A stretch of 64,000 nucleotides of DNA, from NCBI GenBank assembly GCA_025560025.1, contig CP048486.1, positions 496,001 to 560,000 on the forward strand, read 5' to 3'. This stretch comes from Agrobacterium tumefaciens. Its GTDB lineage: Bacteria > Pseudomonadota > Alphaproteobacteria > Rhizobiales > Rhizobiaceae. The position numbers and the translations under genes are program-made. The notes beneath the pieces are model-generated. The model made no database searches. It was not told where the DNA came from and saw only the letters and a program-made list of their open reading frames with translations. Positions 1-10,345 of this stretch are shown here, piece after piece (the first letter of the stretch is position 1; each line of letters begins with the position of its first letter).

Positions 1-1043
<1,043 letters not shown>

Positions 1044-1348
1044 CTATATCCTCCCAGATATGAACGCTGCCCGCAGCTTTGAATTCCCCTCTTTGCTGTT
1101 CAGGCATCGCAGCAAAGTAAGCACGGTTACCGCCCGGCTGACAAGCACCCGCCCCAAGAATTAATCGCGCGGAAACCGGCCTTTTGAGGAATTTTCCGGC
1201 GGTCTCCTCCGTATTTTATTTGCAACTGAAATATCACAATGCAGCCTTATACTTTAGGCGCATATATTGCCGACAGAACGCAAAAGGCGTGCTTGACTTG
1301 CCCCGCCGGCAGTCGCACAAATTTTTGGAGATTCGCCCCGGAGCCACC
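1044..1348. other. Intergenic region between divergent genes (305 bp)
   Basis: This stretch separates the TRAP binding protein (minus strand) from the amidotransferase (plus strand) and must hold both promoters. Its distal half is AT-richer (around 1200-1270). I see no convincing operator, repeat, RNA or small ORF with a ribosome site. A TTGACT hexamer at about 1292 could be a -35 element for the plus-strand gene, but no good -10 partner was found. Confidence 0.5.
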
Positions 1349-2104
1349 ATGCCAAAACCGATTATCGCCGTTCCCGCCGACATCCGGCATTTCACCGGAG
1401 CCGACTGGCACGCCGCGCAGAACCAGTATCTTTCCGCCGCGCTGAAGGTGGCGGACGTCATGTCCTTCATCGTTCCGGCCTTTGAGGAAGGCAATGAGGT
1501 GGACGCCATTCTTGACCGGGTCGACGGCCTGCTCGTTTCCGGCTCGGCCACCAATGTACACCCTTCCCTCTACGGAAAAGAGGCACGGGAAAGCGACGGC
1601 CCCTTCGATCTGGCCCGTGACGCCACCAGCCTGCCGCTGATCCGCCGCGCGCTGGAACGCGGCATTCCGATGCTTGCCATCTGTCGCGGCATCCAGGAAC
1701 TGAACGTGGCGCTGGGTGGCACGCTTGCTTCCGAAATTCAGGAACAGCCCGGCATATGGGACCACCGCAAGCCCGAACATGACGACCGCGACGTGGCCTT
1801 CGCCATCCGCCAGCCGGTGCATGTGCGCGAAGGCTCCTGCATTGCACAGCATCTCGGCATGTCAGGCGAAATCCAGATCAATTCGCTGCACCGGCAGGCG
1901 ATTGCTGAAACAGCCCCGCGCCTGCAGGTGGAGGCGACGGCGGCGGACGGCACCATCGAGGCCGTCTCCGTCATTGACGCCAAGGGTTTCGCCGTCGGCG
2001 TGCAATGGCATCCGGAATATTGGGCCGAGACGGACGCGCCGTCTCGCGCTTTGTTCGAGGCTTTCGGCAAGGCCGTTCACGAGTATCGAAACAGCAAGGT
2101 CTGA
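1349..2104 (+). CDS. Class I glutamine amidotransferase-like hydrolase (peptidase C26, PuuD-like)
   Basis: A 251-residue cytoplasmic hydrolase of the gamma-glutamyl-GABA hydrolase family, which cleaves gamma-glutamyl amides in polyamine and related catabolism. The catalytic cysteine is visible in LAICRGIQELN (Cys112), and the His/Glu pair in GVQWHPEYW (His221, Glu223). I chose the ATG at 1349 because it begins the conserved MPKPIIAVPADI strand and has GGAG just upstream. The frame is open further upstream, but that part has no homologous character. It stands alone and diverges from the TRAP gene. The exact substrate cannot be told from sequence. A PuuB-like oxidase near 62429 could belong to the same type of pathway, but the two are far apart. 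Confidence 0.85.
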   Translation: MPKPIIAVPADIRHFTGADWHAAQNQYLSAALKVADVMSFIVPAFEEGNEVDAILDRVDGLLVSGSATNVHPSLYGKEARESDGPFDLARDATSLPLIRRALERGIPMLAICRGIQELNVALGGTLASEIQEQPGIWDHRKPEHDDRDVAFAIRQPVHVREGSCIAQHLGMSGEIQINSLHRQAIAETAPRLQVEATAADGTIEAVSVIDAKGFAVGVQWHPEYWAETDAPSRALFEAFGKAVHEYRNSKV

Positions 2105-2155
2105 AACCACAACCCTCCAGCGCAAGTCGGAACTCTATCGCCAGGGCATAAAAAA

Positions 2156-2179
2156 GGGGCAAGCCTGAAAGCTTGCCCC
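2156..2179 (-). terminator. Rho-independent terminator of the sugar ABC operon
   Basis: A perfect 9-bp stem (GGGGCAAGC / GCTTGCCCC) with loop CTGAAA. Read on the minus strand it is followed by a run of T (the AAAAAA at 2150-2155). It lies about 20 bp beyond the stop codon of the permease gene at 2200, so it ends the minus-strand sugar operon. The plus-strand amidotransferase stops at 2104 and could share the stem, but it would lack the T tract. Confidence 0.85.
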
Positions 2180-2199
2180 AAGTCCGGGAGGAGGAGTGT

Positions 2200-3231
2200 T
2201 TAACGCTTTGCGCGTTTCTTCTGGCGGTAAACGTCGGCGACAACAGCAGCCACGATGATGAGGCCTTTGACGATCTCCTGGTAATAGGCGTCAACCCTGA
2301 GGAATGTGAAACCGGACGTCATGACGCCGAGGATGATGGTGCCTATCACCGTTCCCGTGATGCGGCCGGCACCGCCAGCCAGCGAGGTGCCGCCGATAAC
2401 GGCTGCGGCGATGGCGTCGAGTTCATACATCACGCCCATGCCGGCCTGCGCCGTCTGCGCGCGGGCAGCGGTGACGACACCGGCAAGACCCGCCAGCATG
2501 CCGGCAATGGCATAGACCTTGATAAGATGCGCCTCGATATTGATACCGGAAACACGCGCCGCCTGCTGGTTGGCGCCGATGGCATAGGTGAACTTGCCGT
2601 AACGCGTATAGCGCAACGCCACATGGAAGATGACGGCGACGACGAGGAACACCACGACCGGCCAGATGCCCGTGCCGATGAAGTTGAAACCATCGGTGAG
2701 CCCCGAAATCGGCTGACCCTTCGTGTACCATTTGGAAAGGCCGCGCGCCGTCACCATCATGCCGAGCGTTGCGATGAAGGGCGGAATTTTGGTGCGGGCG
2801 ATAAGCTGCCCGTTGATGAAGCCGGCCAAAGCCCCGGCCAATATGCCAACGGCCAGCGGTATGAAGAACGGCAGATCGGTAAGGCCCGGATAGAGGGCGC
2901 GCGGCCATGTCGAGGATTGCGCCACACTTGCGGACAACATCGCCGTCAGGCCGACCACAGAACCGGAAGACAGATCGATGCCGCCGGTGATGATGACCTG
3001 CGTGACGCCAACGGCGATGATGCCGATCACCGACACCTGCAGGATCATGATCGTGAGGCGCTGCTGGTTCATCAGAAAGCTCTGGCCGATGAAAATCCAG
3101 CCGAGCAGCTCATAAACCAGCGCGATGCCGATCAGGATGAAAAATATATTGGCTTCCGGCGGAATGCGCCTGTGCGGCTTGCGTCCGGATTTTGCATCCA
3201 ACTCTGCGTTGGCGGCGGCGTTCGTATTCAT
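2200..3231 (-). CDS. CUT2-type sugar ABC transporter permease (RbsC-like)
   Basis: Integral membrane permease of 343 residues, the usual length for RbsC/XylH-type proteins of the branched permease superfamily. It has a hydrophilic N-terminus to about residue 25 and then many hydrophobic segments. The signature [16 protein letters not shown] after the fourth or fifth helix is typical of ribose/inositol-class permeases. The start ATG at 3231 follows GAGGAGGAAC. It is the last gene of a three-gene set: binding protein, ATPase, permease. Only 33 bp separate it from the ATPase gene, and a strong terminator follows. The permease does not reveal the sugar. Confidence 0.92.
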   Translation of the reverse strand: MNTNAAANAELDAKSGRKPHRRIPPEANIFFILIGIALVYELLGWIFIGQSFLMNQQRLTIMILQVSVIGIIAVGVTQVIITGGIDLSSGSVVGLTAMLSASVAQSSTWPRALYPGLTDLPFFIPLAVGILAGALAGFINGQLIARTKIPPFIATLGMMVTARGLSKWYTKGQPISGLTDGFNFIGTGIWPVVVFLVVAVIFHVALRYTRYGKFTYAIGANQQAARVSGINIEAHLIKVYAIAGMLAGLAGVVTAARAQTAQAGMGVMYELDAIAAAVIGGTSLAGGAGRITGTVIGTIILGVMTSGFTFLRVDAYYQEIVKGLIIVAAVVADVYRQKKRAKR

Positions 3232-3264
3232 TACGTGTTCCTCCTCGAGAAATCCCGGCGCGCC

Positions 3265-4806
<1,542 letters not shown>

Positions 4807-4985
4807 CTCACCCTCCACAATAGACAAAAATAACCGGAAAAATGGCTCTGCCCAACGGCGTCCGTCTTCCGGGGAGGCTTACAGCGCCGCATCGCTCACG
4901 ACACAAAGGCGCTGTAACACTTTGAATTCACTGAAATTCTATAGCTTTTCCGTTCCGGAGCCTGGCGCTCCGGCAGCCGTCCATA

Positions 4986-5032
4986 TCCGGCATTTGCTTC
5001 CGAGACTGATTTAAACGGTTGCAAATGCCGGA
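4986..5032. repeat. 12-bp perfect inverted repeat between binding-protein and ATPase genes
   Basis: TCCGGCATTTGC at 4986-4997 is exactly complementary to GCAAATGCCGGA at 5021-5032, with a 23-nt loop. A second hairpin (CCGGAGC / GCTCCGG, 4955-4973) follows in the direction of transcription. Neither is followed by a T run. Together they look like 3'-end-stabilising or attenuating stems after the binding-protein gene, a common way to make the binding protein in excess. That role is inference. Confidence 0.6.
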
Positions 5033-5042
5033 ATGGGTTTCG

Positions 5043-5972
5043 TCAGTTCTTGGCCACGTAGTCCTTGACGTTTTCCGGTGTGACGAGCTGGAAGGGAATG
5101 TAAACCTTCTTCTCCACCTTGTCGCCCTTGACGAGCTTCAGCGCAGCGTCGAGAGCGCCCTTGCCCTGGCCTGCGGCATCCTGGAACACCGTCACGTCGA
5201 GATCGCCCGCCTGCATGGCGGCAAGCGCATCCTGAGTGGCATCGACACCGGCAACGACATATTCCTTCATGTCCTTGCCTGCGGCCTTCAGGGCCTGGAT
5301 GGCGCCGATCGCCATTTCATCGTTGTTGGCGATGACCGCGTTGAACTCGATACCGCTGGACAGCCAGTTGGTGACGAGGTCAGCACCCTGCGTGCGCTGC
5401 CAGTTTGCCGTCTGTTCTTCAACCACGGAAATGCCCTTGCATTCATCGGTCTTCAGAACATCGTGAACGGCCTGCGTGCGCATGCGCGCGCCCTGATTGG
5501 ACAATTCGCCCATCATGACCACGGCCTTGCCCTTGCCACCGAGAAGGCGGCAAACTTCCTTGGTTTCCAGCGTGCCGGCAACGGTTTCTTCCGATGCCAC
5601 GAAAGCCTGGCCATCCGGCAGGCTGTCCACGTTCACCGGCTGACGGTTAACGTAAACCAGCGGGATTTTCGCGTCGGCGGCAAGCTTCGACATGGCTGCC
5701 GTCGCATCCGTGTCAACCGGGTTGACGATGATCGCATCCACCTTGGAGGCGATGAAGTTCTGGATCTGGCTCTGCTGCTTGGCAACGTCGTTCTGCGCAT
5801 CCTCGACCTGCAGGGTGACGCCTTTCTGTTCCTTGGCATAATCCTGCATGCCGTTGCGCAGCACGGTCAGGAAGTTGTCGTCGAACAGGGCCATCGAAAC
5901 ACCGACGGTTTCTGCATGTGCCGCCGTGCCCAGAAGCACAGACATGGCTGCACCAATAATAAGCTTCTTCAT
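5043..5972 (-). CDS. CUT2 sugar ABC transporter periplasmic binding protein (RbsB/IbpA-like)
   Basis: 309-residue periplasmic sugar binder. The signal peptide is MKKLIIGAAMSVLLGTAAHA, with cleavage after AHA. The ATG at 5972 has GGAGGAG upstream; longer in-frame starts have no ribosome site. The mature chain shows the type I fold landmarks of the family: VSMALFDDNFLTVLRNG, the hinge VDAIIVNPVDTDA, the N-P-x-D pattern and the late strand YVVAGVDATQDAL. It is first in the operon with the ATPase and permease. The sequence reminds me of myo-inositol/rhizopine binders (IbpA/MocB type) as much as RbsB. The ligand therefore remains open: ribose, inositol or another cyclitol. Confidence 0.9.
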   Translation of the reverse strand: MKKLIIGAAMSVLLGTAAHAETVGVSMALFDDNFLTVLRNGMQDYAKEQKGVTLQVEDAQNDVAKQQSQIQNFIASKVDAIIVNPVDTDATAAMSKLAADAKIPLVYVNRQPVNVDSLPDGQAFVASEETVAGTLETKEVCRLLGGKGKAVVMMGELSNQGARMRTQAVHDVLKTDECKGISVVEEQTANWQRTQGADLVTNWLSSGIEFNAVIANNDEMAIGAIQALKAAGKDMKEYVVAGVDATQDALAAMQAGDLDVTVFQDAAGQGKGALDAALKLVKGDKVEKKVYIPFQLVTPENVKDYVAKN

Positions 5973-6343
5973 TGTTTTCTCCTCCACAGTGTCCGGCGCC
6001 ACCTCTCCCAGCCGGAAGCGGACCCGAAAGCCCGCCGCTACCTCCACATTCAGAAAACGGAATAATGAAACCGATTTTCTGCTGTTCGATATATTTATTC
6101 CATTTTTGGTTCGAACGTCAATGTTTTCTTCGCAGCCAGGCGACGAAGCGGCACACAAGGCGGTGATGATGGGAGATTAAGGGAAACGGAGCTTCCTCCC
6201 CGCCCTTGCAGCGAGGAGACATAAGCCTTTGAAATCATGGATCCCCGGGGCAAGCCCGAGGATGACGCCAAGTTTGATGGCAGGTCGAATTCAATCGCAA
6301 GCCCGCACATCATCCATTGGGGTGGATGCTGGAACAGTACGTT
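5973..6343. other. Intergenic region (371 bp) upstream of the sugar operon
   Basis: This region holds the promoter and leader of the sugar-binding-protein gene (lower coordinates) and the 3' flank of the M20 hydrolase gene. The part 6055-6120 is AT-rich and is the likely promoter area. A REP/RIME-like palindrome lies at 6238-6267. A weak 5-bp stem (CATCC / GGATG, about 6309-6329) could help termination of the M20 gene. No small ORF with a ribosome site was found. Confidence 0.5.
6238..6267. repeat. REP/RIME-like intergenic palindrome, single copy
   Basis: The sequence TGGATCCCCGGGGCAAGCCC followed by GAGGATGACG matches the consensus TGGATCCTCGGGTCAAGCCC-GAGGATGACG seen in two inverted copies at 62316-62388 and in a variant pair at 50381-50466. 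Each unit is itself palindromic (CCTCGGG-cttga-CCCGAGG). This copy carries changes that weaken its stem. Such short elements are abundant between rhizobial genes. Confidence 0.75.
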
Positions 6344-7786
6344 CTATCTATGCGAACTGGGCATGACATCTGCAGGAATCGGGCAGACGTAATCGCTGCC
6401 TTCGGTCTTTTCCCGCCATTCCTTTTTTGCACTGGCGAGCAGTTCCGGCGAGGTCATCAGCGCAAGCCCGGTCGATGCAAGCGTCTTGGCGGCATGCGCC
6501 ATAGCCTTATGGGCGGCGGGACTTTTGCCCTGCGCTACCACCTGCCAGGTATGCGGATTGGTCCCGATCGCCCAGGCCGGCGTCCAGCACTGCGCCGTCG
6601 GCGTAATCCAGCTGACGTCGCCGACATCGGTGGAACCCGCCCGGAAATGCGACTGGCCCTCGAAATCACGCAGGCCGAGATGCAGGGGCGTCGAACCATC
6701 GATCTTCCGGTTGGAAAAAACATCACCCTTTATCTGGTAGAGCCGGATGCTGCTTTTGATCGCCTCTTCGGTGAAAGTGTCCTGAATGCGTTTGGCGAAT
6801 TCGATATCGGCCTCATCGAAGGCGATGGGGCCAAGCGTCACCATGTTTTCATGCATCGCCGTTTCCAGCGTGATGTTGGGCAGTAGATTGGTGGAGGCGG
6901 TATCGAAGACGATCTCCACTTCGGTTTCGGTCATCATGGCAGCACCACGCGCGACCTTGTCCACCCGCGCCGCGAGATCGAGCGCCTGGCGCATTTCCGG
7001 GGCGCGGATCAGGTAAAGCACTTCTGCCTTGGCCTGCACGACATTCGCAGCTTTGCCGCCGGTATCGGTAATCGCATAATGCACCCGGCAATCCTGCGGC
7101 ATGTGTTCGCGCAGAAAATTGACGCCGACATTCATCAGTTCCACGGCGTCCAGCGCCGAACGGCCGAGATGGGCAGCGTTGGAGGCGTGGGAAGCCACGC
7201 CTTTGAAACGGTAGAAATATTCCAGAACAGCGAGATTGTTGGTGGAACGCACGCCGTTGAAGGGTGCTGGATGCCAGGTCAGCGCCGCATCGACATCATC
7301 AAACAGGCCGGCGCGCACCATGAAGGTCTTGCCGGAACCGCCCTCTTCACCCGGGCAACCGTAATAACGCACGGTGCCGGGCAGATTATTGGCTTTCAGA
7401 TGCCGGGCGAGCGCGATGGCCCCCATCAGCGAGCCGACGCCGAGCAGGTTATGGCCGCAGCCATGGCCGGTGGCGCCCGCCTCGCGCGGCTGAACCTGCG
7501 CCACATCGGCCACCTGGCTCATGCCGGCCAGCGCGTCGAATTCACCAAGGAAAGCGATGACCGGCTTGCCGTTACCGAATTCGCCGATGAAGGCCGTCTC
7601 CATGCCTGCTACGCCACGTCGGACCGCAAAGCCGTTCTCTTCAAGCGCCTTTGCCAGAACGTCAGCGGATTGCCGTTCTTCGAATTTAAGCTCGGCAAAA
7701 TCCCAGATGCTGTCGCTCAAGGTGGTGAAGTCGGGCCTCATGGCCTCGACTTCGGCGGCAATCGACATCACGGCGTCACGGTTCAT
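6344..7786 (-). CDS. M20 family amidohydrolase (AbgB-like, aminobenzoyl-glutamate hydrolase type)
   Basis: 480-residue metallo-amidohydrolase. Metal ligands lie in GHGCGHNLLG and in the acidic CPGEEGGSGK. The central dimerisation domain begins at about YRFKGVASHASNAAHLG. The family includes AbgB (p-aminobenzoyl-glutamate hydrolase subunit) and other N-acyl amino acid or dipeptide hydrolases. The ATG at 7786 with GCGAGGACG upstream gives the family-typical length. It lies downstream of the first peptide importer in the same orientation but beyond a strong terminator, so it may have its own promoter. A role in hydrolysing imported acyl-amino acids or peptides is inferred from context. It has no signal peptide. 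Confidence 0.88.
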   Translation of the reverse strand: MNRDAVMSIAAEVEAMRPDFTTLSDSIWDFAELKFEERQSADVLAKALEENGFAVRRGVAGMETAFIGEFGNGKPVIAFLGEFDALAGMSQVADVAQVQPREAGATGHGCGHNLLGVGSLMGAIALARHLKANNLPGTVRYYGCPGEEGGSGKTFMVRAGLFDDVDAALTWHPAPFNGVRSTNNLAVLEYFYRFKGVASHASNAAHLGRSALDAVELMNVGVNFLREHMPQDCRVHYAITDTGGKAANVVQAKAEVLYLIRAPEMRQALDLAARVDKVARGAAMMTETEVEIVFDTASTNLLPNITLETAMHENMVTLGPIAFDEADIEFAKRIQDTFTEEAIKSSIRLYQIKGDVFSNRKIDGSTPLHLGLRDFEGQSHFRAGSTDVGDVSWITPTAQCWTPAWAIGTNPHTWQVVAQGKSPAAHKAMAHAAKTLASTGLALMTSPELLASAKKEWREKTEGSDYVCPIPADVMPSSHR

Positions 7787-7870
7787 GGTTCGTCCTCGCA
7801 TTCTCGCCCTTTTCGGGCGCACGCAAGCGCTTCGGCGGAGGGGACCACCAAATCCTTACGCTTTATGATG

Positions 7871-7905
7871 AAAAGACCCGCGCCGGGCTTTGCTACCGGC
7901 GCGGG
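7871..7905 (-). terminator. Rho-independent terminator after the first peptide-binding protein gene
   Basis: A 10-bp stem, CCCGCGCCGG / CCGGCGCGGG, with a 9-nt loop at 7877-7905. On the minus strand it is followed by TCTTTTC. It starts only 10 bp beyond the stop codon of the binding-protein gene at 7915, so it probably ends the dipeptide importer operon before the M20 hydrolase gene. Confidence 0.8.
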
Positions 7906-7914
7906 CATACTGGA

Positions 7915-9459
7915 TCAGTTGTCGACCGAGACTTCCCAGAGGCGAGCGTTCGACTGCCAGACCGGCTGGCCCTTGAGCTTTTTCGTCGCGCCCCAGACAT
8001 CGACCATGTCGTAAAGGAAGATGCCCGGCATTTCCTTCAGCATCAGTTCGTGGAACTCGTCGAAAATCTTCTGGCGTTTCGTCTGGTCGGCCTCGACATA
8101 TGCCGCCTTCATCAGCTCGATTGCTTTCGGATCGTCCCACATCAGCGAGGCGTTCTTGTCCTTGTTGCCGACATAGAAGGCATACATCAGTGCCGGGTCG
8201 AGACGCGGGGCGACCGACTGCGAGATCACCTGATAATTGCCGGAACGGCGACGATCGACCTGCGTGGCATAGTCCAGCACCTCGATCTGCACGTTCAGAC
8301 CCGCCTGCTGCATCATCGCCTGCGCCATGACGGCGGCCGGGAAGCTCGGCACATTGCCACGCTTGTTGGCGATGATGGAGATCGGCTCGCCCTTGTAACC
8401 GGCGGCCTCCAGCTCCTTCTTGGCCGCCTCGACATCATAGGCCGGACGCTTCTTCTGGGTCTCATCAAAATAGACCGAGTCCTGCGATACCATCGAGCCG
8501 TTGGCTTCACCCGTGCCGTTGGATGCGGCGGCGACCAGTTCATCGAGATCGAGCGCCATCGCCATGGCCCGACGCACGCCGGGATTGCTCAGAACCTTGT
8601 CGCGGGTCTGGATGTAGAACAGGTTCTTGCCGTTGTTGCGGGCGACGATGAGCTGCATCTTCTCATTGGTATTGAACTCCGGAATGAGATCGGGAGAAAT
8701 CTCGGCCGTATCGAGCACGCCGGATTCAAGACCTGCCTTCACCGTCGAAGCATCGGGAATGACCATGAATTTGATGCCATCGGCCAGCGGCCGCTTGGAG
8801 CCGACCATGCCGTCAGGCTTGCCATCATTTGCCGGCGAAACATAATCGGCAAATTTGGCGAGACGGATATATTCGCCCTTCTTCCATTCATCCCACTGGA
8901 ACGGTCCGGTGCCGATCGGCTTGACGAAGCTGCCATCGGCAGCAACCGATTCCGGCGAGATCATGCCGGTATAACCGCATTCCGGCCGCGACATGAGGCC
9001 GAGAAAAACGGCTGACGGCTTTTCAAGGGTAATCTCAACCGTAGATGCATCGCTGGCCTTGACGCCGGTGACGTGTGCTGCCCCGCCCTCGGCGAAATCG
9101 TTGAGGCACGCCCATTTCGTTTCCGGCTTCAGATAACGTGTCCAGTTCCAGGCAACATCCTCTGCGGTGAGCGGCTTGCCATTGTGGAATTTCACGGCCT
9201 TGCGCAGCTTGAACGTATAGGTCAGGCCGTCGGCCGAAACGTCGACGCTTTCGGCCAGAAGCGGCTTCACCTCTCCGGCATTGTTATAACCGACAAGGCC
9301 TTCCACGATGTGCAGGATAACCCCGTCCGTATTGCCGTCGCGGTTCACGCCGGGATTGCTACTGCGCAGATCCGAACTCTGCGCGATGGTGATGTCGCGG
9401 GCCGCCGCGATATTGGCCGTTACCAGCAGGGCAACGCCTGCGAGAAGAAGTTTTTTCAC
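7915..9459 (-). CDS. ABC transporter periplasmic peptide-binding protein (SBP_bac_5, DppA/OppA-like)
   Basis: 514-residue binding protein of the peptide/nickel family. The start is a GTG at 9459 (GTG AAA AAA CTT) with GAGGG upstream. It encodes a clear Sec signal, MKKLLLAGVALLVTANIAAA. Family landmarks include the VEGLVGYNNAGEVKPLLAES lobe entry, LRKAVKFHNGKPLTAEDVAW and the late GNYQVISQSVAPRLDP region. It is the last gene of the importer operon DppB-DppC-DppDF-hydrolase-DppA and is closed by a strong terminator. The binding protein being last is less usual than first. Its substrate is probably a peptide or a related amide. The adjacent serine hydrolase may act on what it imports (inference). 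Confidence 0.92.
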   Translation of the reverse strand: MKKLLLAGVALLVTANIAAARDITIAQSSDLRSSNPGVNRDGNTDGVILHIVEGLVGYNNAGEVKPLLAESVDVSADGLTYTFKLRKAVKFHNGKPLTAEDVAWNWTRYLKPETKWACLNDFAEGGAAHVTGVKASDASTVEITLEKPSAVFLGLMSRPECGYTGMISPESVAADGSFVKPIGTGPFQWDEWKKGEYIRLAKFADYVSPANDGKPDGMVGSKRPLADGIKFMVIPDASTVKAGLESGVLDTAEISPDLIPEFNTNEKMQLIVARNNGKNLFYIQTRDKVLSNPGVRRAMAMALDLDELVAAASNGTGEANGSMVSQDSVYFDETQKKRPAYDVEAAKKELEAAGYKGEPISIIANKRGNVPSFPAAVMAQAMMQQAGLNVQIEVLDYATQVDRRRSGNYQVISQSVAPRLDPALMYAFYVGNKDKNASLMWDDPKAIELMKAAYVEADQTKRQKIFDEFHELMLKEMPGIFLYDMVDVWGATKKLKGQPVWQSNARLWEVSVDN

Positions 9460-9495
9460 TGTTCTACCCTCTTTGTTGTCGTTGATATTGATTGA

Positions 9496-10332
9496 TTAAA
9501 AACCGTCCCAGCAGGCCTGTGCCAGCCGGCCGATCGTTTCGAGCGCGATGGTGTATCCCGGCGTACCATCAGGCATGGTTTGCGGCACCTCGTCGGTATA
9601 GGTGGTGATGATGAAGGACGGTGCGCCGTTTCTGTAGACGATGCCGGCATCCATGCGCCCGCGCTTGCCGCGACCGCTCTTGCTGGCCACCACGGCCTCG
9701 AAAGGCAGGCGGGAGCGGATTCCATACCGCAAAATCTGGTTCTTCAGCGTCTGCATGGCCCACTCGCACAATTGCGGGCTGCAACCGAGCTTTGCCTGCG
9801 CCTCGGGCGACGATTGGGCATCCAGAATTGTCTGCAGCAGCAGTACCTGATCCGCCGCGGAGGTGGTGGTGACGGTTTTCAACGGATGGTCGGCCGCCAG
9901 CGCCAGCGGCGGGATGAGGAAACGGTGATGGGTATTGGCCATGCCGAGCGATTTGCAATAGCCGTCCACCTCTTCCAGCGTCAGCCGTTCCAACACCATC
10001 TTGGTGCAGACATTGTCGCTCAGCACCATCATGCCGGCAACGGCATCGCGTAGTGAGATGACGATGCCCGGCGTCATATAGCGGAACATGCCGCTCGCGA
10101 CCTCTTCCGCCAGCCGTTTTTCATAGGTGACGGGCTGGTCGAGATCGATCCGCCCTTCGCTGGCGGCCTTAAGCACGGCCATCATGATCGACGTCTTGCG
10201 GGTGCTGCCCGATGGCGTCTCCTCGTTTTCTCCCCGGCCGATCTCTTCACCGGTCAGGAGATTGCGCACCATGAAGCGCGTCACGAAAGGCTGTGCATCG
10301 CAAATCGCATTTAATTGGGCAGCCACAGTCAT
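9496..10332 (-). CDS. Serine hydrolase of the class A beta-lactamase fold (atypical)
   Basis: About 278 residues with three of the class A active-site motifs: S-x-x-K (STRK, Ser43), SDN (residues 105-107) and KSG (218-220). The omega-loop E-x-x-L-N motif needed for beta-lactam deacylation is not visible. There is also no signal peptide, although true class A beta-lactamases are exported. I chose the ATG at 10332, which has AGGAAG upstream and sits 13 nt past the stop of the ATPase gene. In-frame ATGs at 10338 and 10356 are alternatives. The gene sits between the ATPase and binding-protein genes of a peptide importer. A cytoplasmic peptidase or amidase acting on the imported compound is more likely than drug resistance, but this is inference. 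Confidence 0.8.
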   Translation of the reverse strand: MTVAAQLNAICDAQPFVTRFMVRNLLTGEEIGRGENEETPSGSTRKTSIMMAVLKAASEGRIDLDQPVTYEKRLAEEVASGMFRYMTPGIVISLRDAVAGMMVLSDNVCTKMVLERLTLEEVDGYCKSLGMANTHHRFLIPPLALAADHPLKTVTTTSAADQVLLLQTILDAQSSPEAQAKLGCSPQLCEWAMQTLKNQILRYGIRSRLPFEAVVASKSGRGKRGRMDAGIVYRNGAPSFIITTYTDEVPQTMPDGTPGYTIALETIGRLAQACWDGF

Positions 10333-10345
10333 TGTCATCTTCCTG

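Noticed and set aside
9496..10332. Annotation as an antibiotic-resistance beta-lactamase
   Set aside because: No E-x-x-L-N motif and no export signal; operon context points to peptide metabolism.
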